Origin: Paraburkholderia hospita
GTDB taxonomy: Bacteria; Pseudomonadota; Gammaproteobacteria; Burkholderiales; Burkholderiaceae
Reading direction: 5' to 3'
Length of the DNA stretch: 64,000 nucleotides
NCBI RefSeq assembly: GCF_002902965.1
Contig: NZ_CP026107.1
Coordinates: 1,736,001-1,800,000, forward strand
The position numbers were made by a program, and so were the translations under genes. Numbering within the stretch: the stretch's first letter is position 1; each line of letters starts with the position of its first letter. This document shows positions 52,107-61,133 of this stretch, piece after piece. A model generated the notes under the pieces. That model ran no database searches. It was not told the DNA's origin and saw only the letters and a program-made list of their open reading frames with translations.

Positions 52107-52973
52107 TCAGTGCTTCGGATCGTAGCGATACACGCCGTGTCCCGTCTTGCGGCCCAGACGCCCTGCCGCCACGAGTTCGCGCAACAGCGGACACGCGCGA
52201 TATTTCGAGTCGCCGAAATCCTTCAGGAACACATCCATCACCGACAGGCACACGTCCAGTCCAATCAGGTCCGCGAGCGCGAGCGGCCCGATCGGATGAT
52301 TCGCGCCGAGACGCATGCCCGCGTCGATCTCTTCCGCCGTCGCGATGCCGTCCGCCAGCACGAAGAACGCCTCGTTGATCATCGGCACGAGAATGCGGTT
52401 CACCACGAAGCCCGGCGCATTCTTCACGCTGACGGGCGTCTTGCCGAGGCGCTCGGTCAGCTCGCGCACGGTGGCCGCCGTGTCGTCGCTGGTCTGCACG
52501 CCGCGAATCACTTCGACGAGTTGCAGCAACGGCACCGGGTTGAAGAAGTGCATGCCGACGAAACGTTCCGGCTTGCCGAGCGTCGCGGCCAGCGCGGTGA
52601 TCGAAATGGACGACGTGTTCGACGCGATAAGCGTCTCGCCGCTCACGACCGATTCGATCTGCCGCAGAATGCGAATTTTCAGTTCGGTGTTTTCGGTTGC
52701 CGCTTCGACGACGAGGTCGACGCCTGACAGGCGTTGATAGTCGGTCGAGGTCTCAATGCGCGTGAGCGCCGCATCGCGCGCCGCCGCTTCGATCTTGCCC
52801 TTCTCGACGAGCTTCGCGAGACTCGACGTGAGCGCCCCGATGCCCTTTTCGAGCGCGGCGTCCGTCACGTCGATCAGCACGACCTTCAACCCTGCCACCG
52901 CCGATACCTGCGCGATGCCGTTGCCCATCGTGCCCGCGCCGACGATGCCGATTGTTTCGATCCTGTTTGCCAT
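52107..52973 (-). CDS. 3-hydroxybutyryl-CoA dehydrogenase
   Basis: A 288-residue 3-hydroxyacyl-CoA dehydrogenase. NAD-binding loop GIVGAGTMGNGIAQ near residue 10, catalytic segment VGMHFFNPVPLLQLVEVI, then NAPGFVVNRILVPMINEA and NHPIGPLALADLIGLDV in the C-terminal domain. It reversibly oxidises 3-hydroxybutyryl-CoA to acetoacetyl-CoA, in fatty acid/butyrate or PHB-related metabolism (Hbd/PaaH type). The start at 52973 follows GGAGCAGCA. It stands without other beta-oxidation genes, so the pathway is not fixed by context. Intact, unlike the related fragment at 5596-5917. Confidence 0.93.
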   Translation of the reverse strand: MANRIETIGIVGAGTMGNGIAQVSAVAGLKVVLIDVTDAALEKGIGALTSSLAKLVEKGKIEAAARDAALTRIETSTDYQRLSGVDLVVEAATENTELKIRILRQIESVVSGETLIASNTSSISITALAATLGKPERFVGMHFFNPVPLLQLVEVIRGVQTSDDTAATVRELTERLGKTPVSVKNAPGFVVNRILVPMINEAFFVLADGIATAEEIDAGMRLGANHPIGPLALADLIGLDVCLSVMDVFLKDFGDSKYRACPLLRELVAAGRLGRKTGHGVYRYDPKH

Positions 52974-53157
52974 TGCTGCTCCTTTTCTCCTGATTTGCGC
53001 TGAGTCATATCGGTGCGTTGCACTGCACCATGGGCGATACGATACCTGTTTCTCGCGCGCATACGTGTGAAAAAGGGATGGCAGGCTGTCGCACGCTCCA
53101 CGCGCCGGGTAGGGCCGGCGGTTATATCATCGGAAAAATTTCATTGAAGGCCCCGCC

Positions 53158-53586
53158 ATGCAGCCGGTCGAACTGAACCCGAAACGCAAGCGCGAAAACC
53201 CGCTCGTGTGGATTTTCGAACCTCTCGAACGCGACCCCGAATACTCGCGGGAACGGTTCTTCAACTTTCAGGCGGCGTATCTCGACGGCCTGCTGTATCT
53301 CGCGGTGGCAAGCGGCAATGAACCGTGGAACGGGCTGGTGGTGTGTACATCGCATGACCGGCAAGCGGGGTTGCTCGATGACTTCCCTGCGCTCGCGCCG
53401 CATCCGGTGCTCGGTAAGTGGCTGTATGTGTCGCAGACGAATCCCGAGTTCGAAACGGTTGCGCACGAGATGGTTGCGCTTGCACGCGAGCGCGACCCGC
53501 GCATGGGCGTGCTGCCCGGCAAGCGCAAGCGGTCGCCCGATGTCGTCGAGATGAAGTCCTCGTCGCGGAAGAAAAAGGCGCAGTAG
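53158..53586 (+). CDS. Hypothetical protein (142 aa)
   Basis: A 142-residue soluble protein, MQPVELNPKRKRENPLVWIF..., with a mixed strand/helix body (LYLAVASGNEPWNGLVVCTS, GKWLYVSQTNPEFETVAHEM) and a basic Lys/Ser-rich tail ending SSSRKKKAQ. The ATG is preceded by GAAGGCCCCGCC, a weak ribosome site. It resembles conserved uncharacterised proteins of Burkholderia, but no named family is recognised. It converges on the glcC-like regulator gene. Confidence 0.65.
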   Translation: MQPVELNPKRKRENPLVWIFEPLERDPEYSRERFFNFQAAYLDGLLYLAVASGNEPWNGLVVCTSHDRQAGLLDDFPALAPHPVLGKWLYVSQTNPEFETVAHEMVALARERDPRMGVLPGKRKRSPDVVEMKSSSRKKKAQ

Positions 53587-53694
53587 CGCTTTCCCGCGGT
53601 ACGCTCCGCCCTCCTTTTGCAAAACTGAAGTTGCCGCCGAAGGCGTTGGCGGAGGTAGCGGTGCGGCAGACTGGTAGTTGCGTTTTTGCGCAGG

Positions 53695-53724
53695 CAAAAA
53701 AAGCGCCGAAGCAACGAGCGCTTA
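53695..53724 (-). terminator. Rho-independent terminator of the glcC-like gene
   Basis: On the reverse strand AAGCGC, an 11-base loop and GCGCTT are followed by TTTTTG. The stem begins within the stop codon of the regulator gene, so transcription ends immediately after it. Confidence 0.8.
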
Positions 53725-54588
53725 CTTCCACCCTTCGAGCCTGAGCGTCGCCCGCACCAGTCGCTGCTCTTCCTGTTCGATTTCCTGCAGGCTTTCGCGC
53801 ACGCCGTCGATGTGATCCGCAGCGGCCCGATAGGCCTGCTCGGGGAGCTTGCCCGTCACCGCGTTGTAGAGCCGCGCATGCTGCCGGTCGATTCGCTTGC
53901 GATGCGGCTGCCGGTGATAAAGATTGTTCACGGACGCGAACACCGAACTCAGCAGCAGTTCCGTCAGCGAACGCAGCGTATGCACGAGCACCGGGTTATG
54001 CGACGCCTCGCAGATCGCGAGATGGAACGCGTGATCGAGGCGCGCATGCGTCGCCGGATCGGTTTCGGAATTGTGCGCGGCGAGCATTTCCTCGTAGCGG
54101 CGCGTGATCATCATGTAGTCGGCGGGCGTGCCGCGCAACGCGGCCAGACGCGCCGACTCGGCTTCGAGCATGCCGCGCACTTCGAACAGGTCGTAGAGCG
54201 TGCGCGGCTGAGAAGCGAGCAGATGCATTAATGGCGATTGCGGTGGCTGCGCAGTCAGGTTCGCGACGAACGAACCCTTGCCGTGCGCCGTTTCGATGAT
54301 GCCCCGCGCGCGCAGCAGCTTCAGCCCTTCTCGCAAAGCCGTTCTCGATACGCCGAGCTTGTCCGTCAGGCGACGCTCCGATGGCAGCGCCTGCCCCGAC
54401 CTCAGCACGCCGTCGACGATCAGCCTCTCGATGCGCTCCGCGACCACATCGGCAATCTTGCGATCGGACTGTTTTGCGGGGTTCTCCGGGTCTGAAATCA
54501 CTGGTATGACCACTTGTCGAACAGGTTCTGGATGCGGTCGATGATAACGCCAATTGCCATTCCACGCCTGCTTCAGCGCATCCTGCAT
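53722..54588 (-). CDS. glcC: GntR/FadR-family regulator of glycolate oxidase genes (GlcC-like)
   Basis: A FadR-type GntR regulator, 288 residues from ATG 54588. The winged HTH lies at LIVDGVLRSGQALPSERRLT and KLGVSRTALREGLKLLRARG; the C-terminal FCD all-helical effector domain follows, with metal-site residues in LDHAFHLAICEASHN. It is divergent from glcDEF, so control of glycolate oxidation is likely, with glycolate as probable inducer. The start is uncertain: GTG at 54513 or 54501 would start just before the HTH and would leave the operator-like box at 54502-54512 nearly untranscribed; none has a clear ribosome site. Confidence 0.82.
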   Translation of the reverse strand: MQDALKQAWNGNWRYHRPHPEPVRQVVIPVISDPENPAKQSDRKIADVVAERIERLIVDGVLRSGQALPSERRLTDKLGVSRTALREGLKLLRARGIIETAHGKGSFVANLTAQPPQSPLMHLLASQPRTLYDLFEVRGMLEAESARLAALRGTPADYMMITRRYEEMLAAHNSETDPATHARLDHAFHLAICEASHNPVLVHTLRSLTELLLSSVFASVNNLYHRQPHRKRIDRQHARLYNAVTGKLPEQAYRAAADHIDGVRESLQEIEQEEQRLVRATLRLEGWK

Positions 54589-54621
54589 GGTTTCGGGGAA
54601 ATTGAAAAACTGGTACGACCA
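54502..54621. promoter_or_regulatory. Two FadR-type operator boxes in the glcC/glcD intergenic region
   Basis: TGGTATGACCA (54502-54512) and TGGTACGACCA (54611-54621) both match the FadR-subfamily pattern TGGTN3ACCA, and both extend to ACTGGTAYGACCACT-like context. They lie 109 bp apart, flanking the region between regulator and glcD, so looping or dual control of both promoters is plausible. Confidence 0.78.
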
Positions 54622-54721
54622 CTCGCCGCGTCCATCGACAGCGAAACACGAAACGGGAACAATCGGCGGCAACACAGATATGCGGCGCGCGATAGAGCAC
54701 GTGCGCCCACGGAGACGCCCC

Positions 54722-56221
54722 ATGAGCTACGCCTACGACGAACGGATCGACGGCCCGCTTCCCTCGCATGACAAGGCCGCGCTGGTCGCCGAGCTTCAGC
54801 GTCTCGTGCCCTCGATGCAACTTTTGCACGACAAGGAAGATCTACGCCCATTCGAATGCGACGGCCTCGCCGCGTATCGCACGACGCCAATGATGGTCGC
54901 GCTGCCCGATTCGATCGAACAGGTGCAGGCGCTGCTGAGATTCGCAGCGGCGCGCAAGGTGCCCGTCATCGCGCGCGGCGCGGGCACGGGTCTGTCGGGC
55001 GGCGCGCTGCCGCTCGAACAGGGCATCCTGCTCGTGATGGCGCGCTTCAACCGCATCTTGCATATCGACCCCGAGGCATCGATTGCGCACGTGCAGCCTG
55101 GTGTGCGCAATCTCGCGATCTCGCAGGCGGCGGCGATTCACGGCCTCTACTACGCGCCCGATCCCTCGTCGCAGATCGCCTGCTCGATCGGCGGCAATGT
55201 CGCCGAGAACGCGGGCGGCGTGCACTGCCTGAAATACGGCCTGACCGTGCACAACATTCTGAAGCTCGAAGTGCTGACCATCGACGGCGAGCATCTGACG
55301 ATCGGCTCCGAAGCGCTCGACTCGCCCGGCTTCGATCTGCTCGCGCTGCTGACGGGCTCCGAAGGCATGCTCGGCATCGTCACGGAAGTCACAGTCAAGC
55401 TGCTGACCAAACCGCAAAGCGCGAAGGTGCTGCTCGCGAGCTTCGACGATGTCGAGAAAGCGGGCGCGGCCGTCGCGCAGATCATCGGCGCGGGCGTGAT
55501 TCCGGGCGGCCTCGAAATGATGGACAACCTCGCGATCCGCGCCGCCGAAGACTTCATCCACGCGGGCTATCCCATCGATGCCGAAGCGATCCTGCTGTGC
55601 GAACTCGATGGCGCGGAGTCGGACGTGCAGGAGGACTGCGATCGCGTCGGCGCAATACTGCGCGAAGCGGGCGCGACGGGCATCCGCATTGCGAAGGATG
55701 AAGCCGAACGCCAACGCTTCTGGGCCGGGCGCAAGAATGCGTTTCCCGCCGTGGGGCGTATCTCGCCGGACTACTACTGCATGGACGGCACGATTCCGCG
55801 CCGGGAACTCGCGCGCGTGCTGCGCGGCATCGCGGAGCTGTCGAACGAATATGGTCTGCGCGTCGCGAACGTTTTCCATGCAGGCGACGGCAACATGCAT
55901 CCGCTGATTCTCTTCGACGCCAATTCGCCCGGCGAAATGGAGCGCGCCGAAACGCTCGGCGCGAAGATTCTCGAACTGTGTGTCGAAGTGGGCGGCAGCA
56001 TCACGGGCGAGCACGGTGTCGGACGGGAGAAGATCAATCAGATGTGCGTGCAGTTCAGCAGCGAAGAACTCACGCTGTTCCATTCGCTGAAGGCCGCTTT
56101 CGATCCCGACGGCCTGCTCAATCCGGGCAAGAACATTCCCACGCTGCATCGCTGCGCCGAACACGGTGCGATGCATATTCATCACGGCAAGCTGCCGTTT
56201 CCCGAACTGGAGCGCTTCTGA
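54722..56221 (+). CDS. glcD: Glycolate oxidase subunit GlcD (FAD-linked)
   Basis: A 499-residue FAD-linked oxidase. The FAD-binding PCMH domain includes VPVIARGAGTGLSGGALP and CSIGGNVAENAGGVHCLKYG; the C-terminal domain includes NVFHAGDGNMHP and GGSITGEHGVGREK. It is the catalytic subunit oxidising glycolate (or D-lactate) to glyoxylate (or pyruvate), working with GlcE and GlcF at the membrane. The ATG at 54722 follows GGAGACGCCCC; longer frames would overlap the operator region. Its stop overlaps the glcE start as TGATG, so the genes are translationally coupled. Confidence 0.95.
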   Translation: MSYAYDERIDGPLPSHDKAALVAELQRLVPSMQLLHDKEDLRPFECDGLAAYRTTPMMVALPDSIEQVQALLRFAAARKVPVIARGAGTGLSGGALPLEQGILLVMARFNRILHIDPEASIAHVQPGVRNLAISQAAAIHGLYYAPDPSSQIACSIGGNVAENAGGVHCLKYGLTVHNILKLEVLTIDGEHLTIGSEALDSPGFDLLALLTGSEGMLGIVTEVTVKLLTKPQSAKVLLASFDDVEKAGAAVAQIIGAGVIPGGLEMMDNLAIRAAEDFIHAGYPIDAEAILLCELDGAESDVQEDCDRVGAILREAGATGIRIAKDEAERQRFWAGRKNAFPAVGRISPDYYCMDGTIPRRELARVLRGIAELSNEYGLRVANVFHAGDGNMHPLILFDANSPGEMERAETLGAKILELCVEVGGSITGEHGVGREKINQMCVQFSSEELTLFHSLKAAFDPDGLLNPGKNIPTLHRCAEHGAMHIHHGKLPFPELERF

Positions 56222-57288
56222 TGCGACGCGAATTCGATTCGATGGATGACAGCGCGCGCCTCGTCGCGCAAGTGCAGCGCGCGATCGCACAGCACACGCC
56301 GTTGCGCATTCGCGGCAGCGACAGCAAGCGTTTTCTCGGCCGCGAGGTGCAAGGCGAAGAACTCGACACGCGCTCGCATCGCGGCATCGTCGCGTATGAC
56401 CCGACCGAGCTCGTGATCACCGCGCGCGCCGGCACGCCGCTCGTCGAACTGAATGCCGTGCTCGATGACGCGGATCAGATGCTGCCGTGCGAGCCGCCGC
56501 TTTTCGATAGCAAAGGCACGCTTGGCGGCGCGGTCGCGACTGGCCTTTCAGGTCCACGCCGGCCGTGGGCGGGATCGATGCGCGACTTCGTGCTCGGCTG
56601 CCGCGTGATTACGGGCGACGGCGATCATCTGCGCTTCGGCGGTCAGGTGATGAAGAACGTGGCGGGCTACGACTTGTCGCGTCTGCTCGCGGGCAGCTTC
56701 GGTTCGCTGGGCGTGTTGACGGAAGTGTCGCTGAAAGTACTGCCGAAACCGCGCGAGCGTCGCAGCTTCGCGCTCAAGCTCGGCGCCGATGAAGCGATGC
56801 GCGAACTGTCGGCATGGCGCAAGGCCGCCCTGCCTGTGAGCGGCGCATGTTATGTCGATGGCAGGCTGTATGTGCGGCTCGAAGGCGGAAGCGGATCGGT
56901 GAAGTCGGCCGTGGACCGGATCGGCGGAGAAGAAATCGACTGTGCGTTCTGGGATGCTCTGCGCGATCATCAGTTGCCGTTCTTCGCGGACACACGTCCG
57001 TTGTGGCGTTTGTCGCTGCCGAATGCGACGCCGTTGATGCAATTGCCCGGCGATGCGCTGCTCGACTGGGCGGGTGCGCAGCGCTGGCTCAAGAGCGATG
57101 CTGCCGCCGCTGAAATCCGGCGACTTGCGCATGCGGCAGGCGGTCACGCGACCTGCTTCACGCCGTCGCCCGATCGCGAGCCGTTCCAGCCGCTCGCCGC
57201 GCCGCTGCTGCGCTATCAGCATCAATTGAAACGCCGCCTCGATCCGAGTGGCGTGCTGAACCCTGGCCGACTGTACGCCGATATCTGA
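56221..57288 (+). CDS. glcE: Glycolate oxidase subunit GlcE (FAD-binding)
   Basis: A 355-residue FAD-binding subunit, shorter than GlcD and with the PCMH domain pattern PLRIRGSDSKRFLGR, DSKGTLGGAVATGLSGPRRP and GQVMKNVAGYDLSRLLAGSF. GlcE is needed for glycolate oxidase activity. It begins one base inside the stop codon of glcD and is followed 13 bp later by glcF, so the three genes form one operon. The protein is complete to GVLNPGRLYADI. Confidence 0.94.
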   Translation: MRREFDSMDDSARLVAQVQRAIAQHTPLRIRGSDSKRFLGREVQGEELDTRSHRGIVAYDPTELVITARAGTPLVELNAVLDDADQMLPCEPPLFDSKGTLGGAVATGLSGPRRPWAGSMRDFVLGCRVITGDGDHLRFGGQVMKNVAGYDLSRLLAGSFGSLGVLTEVSLKVLPKPRERRSFALKLGADEAMRELSAWRKAALPVSGACYVDGRLYVRLEGGSGSVKSAVDRIGGEEIDCAFWDALRDHQLPFFADTRPLWRLSLPNATPLMQLPGDALLDWAGAQRWLKSDAAAAEIRRLAHAAGGHATCFTPSPDREPFQPLAAPLLRYQHQLKRRLDPSGVLNPGRLYADI

Positions 57289-57301
57289 AGCGAGCGCGAT
57301 C

Positions 57302-58546
57302 ATGCAAACGAATCTCGACTCTCACGCGAAAGCCCTGCCCGATGCAGCGGAAGCGGAAAGCATCCTGCGCTCGTGTGTCCATTGCGGCTTCTGCAATGCG
57401 ACGTGCCCGACGTATCAACTGCTCGGCAATGAACTCGACGGGCCGCGCGGGCGCATCTATCTGATCAAGCAACTGCTCGAAGGCGAAGCTGTCAGCGACA
57501 AGACGCAACTGCATCTGGATCGATGTCTCACGTGTCGCAATTGCGAAACGACGTGTCCGTCGGGCGTTACGTATCACCGGCTGCTCGATATCGGGCGCGC
57601 TGAACTCGAGCGGCGTGTGGCGCGGCCCGTCGGCGAGCGGCTGACGCGCAAGGGATTGCGTACGGTGATTCCACGGCCTGCTGTGTTCGATGCGCTGCTC
57701 AAGACGGGGCGCGCTTTGCGGCCGTTGTTGCCTGCCAGCGTGCAGATGAAGATTCCGGCGCGTGCCGCCGTGCCGGCGAAGGCGCGTCCTGCGTTGCGTC
57801 ATGCGCGTCGCGTGCTGATGCTCGAAGGTTGCGTGCAGACTTCGTTGTCGCCGAATACGAATGCGGCTGCGGCGCGGGTGCTCGATCGGCTTGGGATTAG
57901 TGTGATGTCTGTTCGCGAAGCGGGTTGTTGTGGTGCGACTGACTATCATCTGAATGCGCAGGATGCCGGGCTTGATCGGGCGCGGCGTAATATCGATGCA
58001 TGGTGGCCTGCGATCGAAGCCGGTGCCGAAGCCGGTGCCGAAGCCGTCGTGCAGACGGCAAGCGGCTGCGGCGCGTTCGTGAAGGAATATGGGCATCTGT
58101 TGCGCAATGATCCGCTTTATGCGGCGAAGGCCGCGCGGGTAAGTGCGATGGCGCGCGATCTCGTCGAGGTGCTTGCTGTGGAGCCGCTCGATGCATTGCT
58201 GCCCGCTGATGATGCCGTCGCGATGCGTGTCGCGTTTCACTGTCCTTGTACGTTGCAGCATGCGCAGAAGCTCGGCGGCGCGGTGGAGAGTGTGCTGTCG
58301 CGGTTAGGGTTCGATCTTGCTGCTGTGCCCGATGGGCATTTGTGCTGCGGCTCTGCGGGGACGTATTCGATTACGCAGCCTGAGCTTGCGCAGAAGTTGC
58401 GCGATAACAAAATGGCTGCGCTTGAAAGTGGCAGGCCGGATGTCATCGCGACCGCGAATGTTGGTTGCCAGATGCATCTGGATGGCGCTGGCAAGACGCA
58501 GGTGCGTCACTGGATCGAGTTGGTCGAGGAAGCTCTGGATGCGTAA
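57302..58546 (+). CDS. glcF: Glycolate oxidase iron-sulfur subunit GlcF
   Basis: A 414-residue protein. Two [4Fe-4S] ferredoxin motifs are visible: Cys25/28/31/35 in CVHCGFCNATCP and Cys75/78/81/85 in CLTCRNCETTCP. Two CCG-type domains follow (EAGCCGATDYHL and DGHLCCGSAG). It passes electrons from the flavin subunits to the membrane quinone pool. The start at 57302 follows GAAGCGAGCGATC. It ends the glcDEF operon; repeat element B begins about 50 bp after the stop, and no clear terminator other than the element's hairpins is seen. Confidence 0.95.
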   Translation: MQTNLDSHAKALPDAAEAESILRSCVHCGFCNATCPTYQLLGNELDGPRGRIYLIKQLLEGEAVSDKTQLHLDRCLTCRNCETTCPSGVTYHRLLDIGRAELERRVARPVGERLTRKGLRTVIPRPAVFDALLKTGRALRPLLPASVQMKIPARAAVPAKARPALRHARRVLMLEGCVQTSLSPNTNAAAARVLDRLGISVMSVREAGCCGATDYHLNAQDAGLDRARRNIDAWWPAIEAGAEAGAEAVVQTASGCGAFVKEYGHLLRNDPLYAAKAARVSAMARDLVEVLAVEPLDALLPADDAVAMRVAFHCPCTLQHAQKLGGAVESVLSRLGFDLAAVPDGHLCCGSAGTYSITQPELAQKLRDNKMAALESGRPDVIATANVGCQMHLDGAGKTQVRHWIELVEEALDA

Positions 58547-58599
58547 GGGTTTTGGCTACGCCCTGTAGATAGGTTCTAGTCGTGCGCCTCGGCGCTTTT

Positions 58600-59375
58600 G
58601 CGGGCATCCGCGAGGTGGTGTTTGCTGTGTAAGCGGTTTGGTTTTTTTGCCTTCGCGCTGGCATCCGCGTTTTGCCATCGTGCTTCAGGCGTCGCCCCTG
58701 TGCGGGGCGGCACCTACTTTTCTTTGCCGCCGCAAAGAAAAGTAGGCAAAAGAAAGCGGCTAACACCGCCAGTTCTTGTATTTGCCTGAGGGTCCCCAAC
58801 CGGTCCCGCACTTCACACGGCAATCACGTGACCCACGTTCGTTGTCAACGCTCTTGCGGTGCGCCTCACCCGCTTCACGCACCCGTGCTTCACCATGCCG
58901 TGCCAGATATTCTACGGCCGCCAAGGTGGCAAACTGTGTGTAGGCCGTAGTACCTCACACACCTCACTTCGGACCGATAGCACATGCGTTCCACCCTGTA
59001 AGAGCGCTACCCTATACGACGCGACAACCTACACACAGTTTGCCACCTGGGCGGCACATACCATTCGCTGCCGCTGGCCCGAGTACGGGTATTCGAAGCG
59101 GGTGAGGCGCACATTCAAAGCGTTGGCAACGCACGCAAACAGAAAGGCTGCCGTGTGAAGCGTAAGACCCTGTAGGGGCCCTCAGGCAAACACAAGAACT
59201 GGCGGTGTTAGCCGCTTTCTTTTGCCTACTTTTCTTTGCGGCGGCAAAGAAAAGTAGGTGCCGCCCCGCACAGGGGCGACGCTTGAAGCACGAAGGCATA
59301 ACGCGGATGCCAGCGAAAAGGCAAAAAACCAAACCGCTTGCACAGCAAACACCACCTCGCGAATGCCAGCGCAAG
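58600..59375. repeat. Dispersed nested palindromic element, copy B (inverted relative to copy A)
   Basis: About 775 bp. The outermost arms (GCATCCGCGAGGTGGTGTTTG on the left, its complement near 59350-59370) extend beyond those of copy A. The perfect CCTACTTTTCTTTGC hairpin occurs at 58713-58746 and 59225-59258. The inner pair GGTGGCAAACTGTGTGTAGG (58925-58944) and its exact complement (59028-59047) enclose an asymmetric core of 83 bp. When B is reverse-complemented, its core and inner arms align with copy A throughout, with scattered base differences. It contains no transposase. It separates glcF from hipA and may supply transcription end signals for either. Confidence 0.9.
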
Positions 59376-59443
59376 CCAAAGCAAACCACACTTCACACCC
59401 CCACGTCGCCGCGCGCGAAATCAAATTTCCAACGTTCTTCAGC

Positions 59444-59462
59444 GGCAAACTGTGTGTAGGCC
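59444..59462. repeat. Solo copy of the element's inner-arm motif
   Basis: GGCAAACTGTGTGTAGGCC at 59444-59462 is identical to 58928-58946 inside copy B, but stands alone, 70 bp outside the element and 52 bp from the end of hipA. The rest of 59376-59513 shows no gene. It may be a remnant of a further, mostly deleted copy. Confidence 0.75.
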
Positions 59463-59513
59463 ATCGCGCCGCATAAGCACCACTTCGGATCAAAAAGCGC
59501 GGGCGCGCCGCGT

Positions 59514-60863
59514 TCAAATGCCCGGCGGCATCGCCGCGAGCCGTTCCGCGGATGTCCGCAGCCCGTCGAAGATGCGTTCCGCCACGCGCTCGGGGAAACC
59601 TTTCGGTAGCGCGGCGGCGACCGTTTCTATGGCGGCGGGCGTTGCGTCGATCAGTCGGCCTATCAGCGGCTCGGCGTCGGGACCGTAGAAACAACGTGAC
59701 GCCATCGCGTTGAAGTTGCGGCGCTGGATGTCCTTCATCAAGTAGTGCCGGTTCTTGCCGGCTACGGCCATCGCGAGCTTTGCCTTGTGCCAGGACCATT
59801 GGTTGCCGCCGTCACCTTCGACCGGCCAGATCGACATGATGTCGTACAGCGGCGTCAGCGCGTAGCGCCCGCCCGGCATCAGATGCACGCTGAAGTTTTT
59901 CGCGTGGCCGTCCGGCGCGGCGAGCATCCAGAACAGAATCTGCGCGCTGAGGAAGGTCTCAAGGTCGGCGTCGGGCCGCTCCGATTGACGCAGCACGCCC
60001 GCAATGTCGATCATGCCGGGGCCGCCATCCGCTTCATATCGCTGATGCGACGGCTTGCCGAGTACCTGGCAAAAGTCCTCCTGCGGTAGCCGCAAGATCC
60101 ATTTCTTCGAAGGATGAAGCCGCCGATCGAAGCGTTCGACGGCCAGCACCTTCTGTTCGCCAAAGTTCAGGATCTCGGCATTCGGCGCGGGCAAGCCGAA
60201 CGCCCTAAACAACGCGAGACATAGCCATTCGTTTTCAACGGACGTCGTCCAGTCCGCCTTCTTGTTGCCGACGAGCCCGAGCGGCAACTTGAAGATGTGC
60301 GTCGTGGGCGTTGCGCCGTGTGGGCGCATCCACTTTTTCTTGTGCCATAGAAACGCGGTCTTTTCCTGCGCGCCCGCTAGCGAGATGCGAAAGTCGTCGT
60401 ATTCGTCGTCGCGCCCCGCTCCCGGACCGCCCGACGCAACCGTGCGCGCGAGCATCTCCGCGATCTCGTCGTCCGACATCGCCGTGCCTTCGATACGGTC
60501 GAATCCTTCCGGTTGCGCGTCCTCGGCAAGCAGTTGCGCCGCGCCCACGCAATCCCGGCCGATGGCTTCGAGCAGGTCGAAGGCGTCGGCGGTGGCCGTC
60601 CTGAAGCGGGTGGCAAGTCGCCGGCGGATCGGCTCACTGTCGGGCAGCAGATTGTCGAAGTAGTTGCGCACGCGCTCGCCGCGCAACGGCGCATCGTCGA
60701 TGCCGAACGGCAGCGAGAGCGACAGCGGCCTCCCGGCAGGCGATGCCATCCAGTCGCGGTCGTACTGAAACTCCATGTCGCCGCGCGATGGAATGCGCCA
60801 TGTGCCCACGCGCAGACCATTGGTCCACACCGACAGCGCGCGCGCATGAGACGGGCGGCCCAT
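59514..60863 (-). CDS. hipA: HipA-family toxin kinase
   Basis: A 449-residue HipA-type serine/threonine kinase. The N-terminal Couple_hipA region (GTWRIPSRGDMEFQYDRDWM, LPFGIDDAPLRGERVRNYF) is followed by the kinase core with ISLAGAQEKTAFL, HIFKLP, NEWLCLALFRAFGLP, the catalytic APDGHAKNFSVHL (Asp and Asn) and the metal motif LTPLYDIMS. E. coli HipA phosphorylates glutamyl-tRNA synthetase, inducing dormancy. It starts 3 bp after the stop of the HTH antitoxin gene in the same operon. All kinase residues appear intact, so the pair should be active. The 3' end lies near repeat element B. Confidence 0.92.
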   Translation of the reverse strand: MGRPSHARALSVWTNGLRVGTWRIPSRGDMEFQYDRDWMASPAGRPLSLSLPFGIDDAPLRGERVRNYFDNLLPDSEPIRRRLATRFRTATADAFDLLEAIGRDCVGAAQLLAEDAQPEGFDRIEGTAMSDDEIAEMLARTVASGGPGAGRDDEYDDFRISLAGAQEKTAFLWHKKKWMRPHGATPTTHIFKLPLGLVGNKKADWTTSVENEWLCLALFRAFGLPAPNAEILNFGEQKVLAVERFDRRLHPSKKWILRLPQEDFCQVLGKPSHQRYEADGGPGMIDIAGVLRQSERPDADLETFLSAQILFWMLAAPDGHAKNFSVHLMPGGRYALTPLYDIMSIWPVEGDGGNQWSWHKAKLAMAVAGKNRHYLMKDIQRRNFNAMASRCFYGPDAEPLIGRLIDATPAAIETVAAALPKGFPERVAERIFDGLRTSAERLAAMPPGI

Positions 60864-60865
60864 GG

Positions 60866-61114
60866 CTACCAGTTCTCCTGGGTCGGCGCCGCGCTGGCGG
60901 GCCGTGTCTGCACGCTCAGTTCGAGGCCGTACATGGCCAGCAACGCGAAAAGTTGCTCCGATGTGATCGAGTCGGGATTGAGTTCGATCGCGGAGAGCCG
61001 GCTTTGGCTCAAGCCCACGCGCGACGCGGCCTGGGCCTGCGAAAGCCCTTTCGCGCGCCTTGCAGTGCGCAGGATCTGGCCAAGCTGGTGCGGATTGAGC
61101 AACGTGCGTTTCAT
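60866..61114 (-). CDS. hipB: HipB-family HTH antitoxin
   Basis: An 82-residue XRE-type DNA-binding protein. The HTH covers about residues 9-60 (LGQILRTARRAKGLSQAQAA, RVGLSQSRLSAIELNPDSIT), with a short C-terminal tail ending PTQENW. It is the antitoxin and repressor partner of HipA, binding the kinase and the operon promoter. Its position directly before hipA, on the same strand, supports the pair. Three 26-bp-spaced repeats upstream are candidate binding sites. Confidence 0.92.
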   Translation of the reverse strand: MKRTLLNPHQLGQILRTARRAKGLSQAQAASRVGLSQSRLSAIELNPDSITSEQLFALLAMYGLELSVQTRPASAAPTQENW

Positions 61115-61133
61115 CGCGGGGCGCCTATACGGG

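Noticed and set aside
58672..58950. Small frames encoding FFAAAKKSRQKKAANTA-like peptides in repeat elements A and B
   Set aside because: They are translations of the palindromic hairpin, appear on both strands of each element, and lack ribosome sites.
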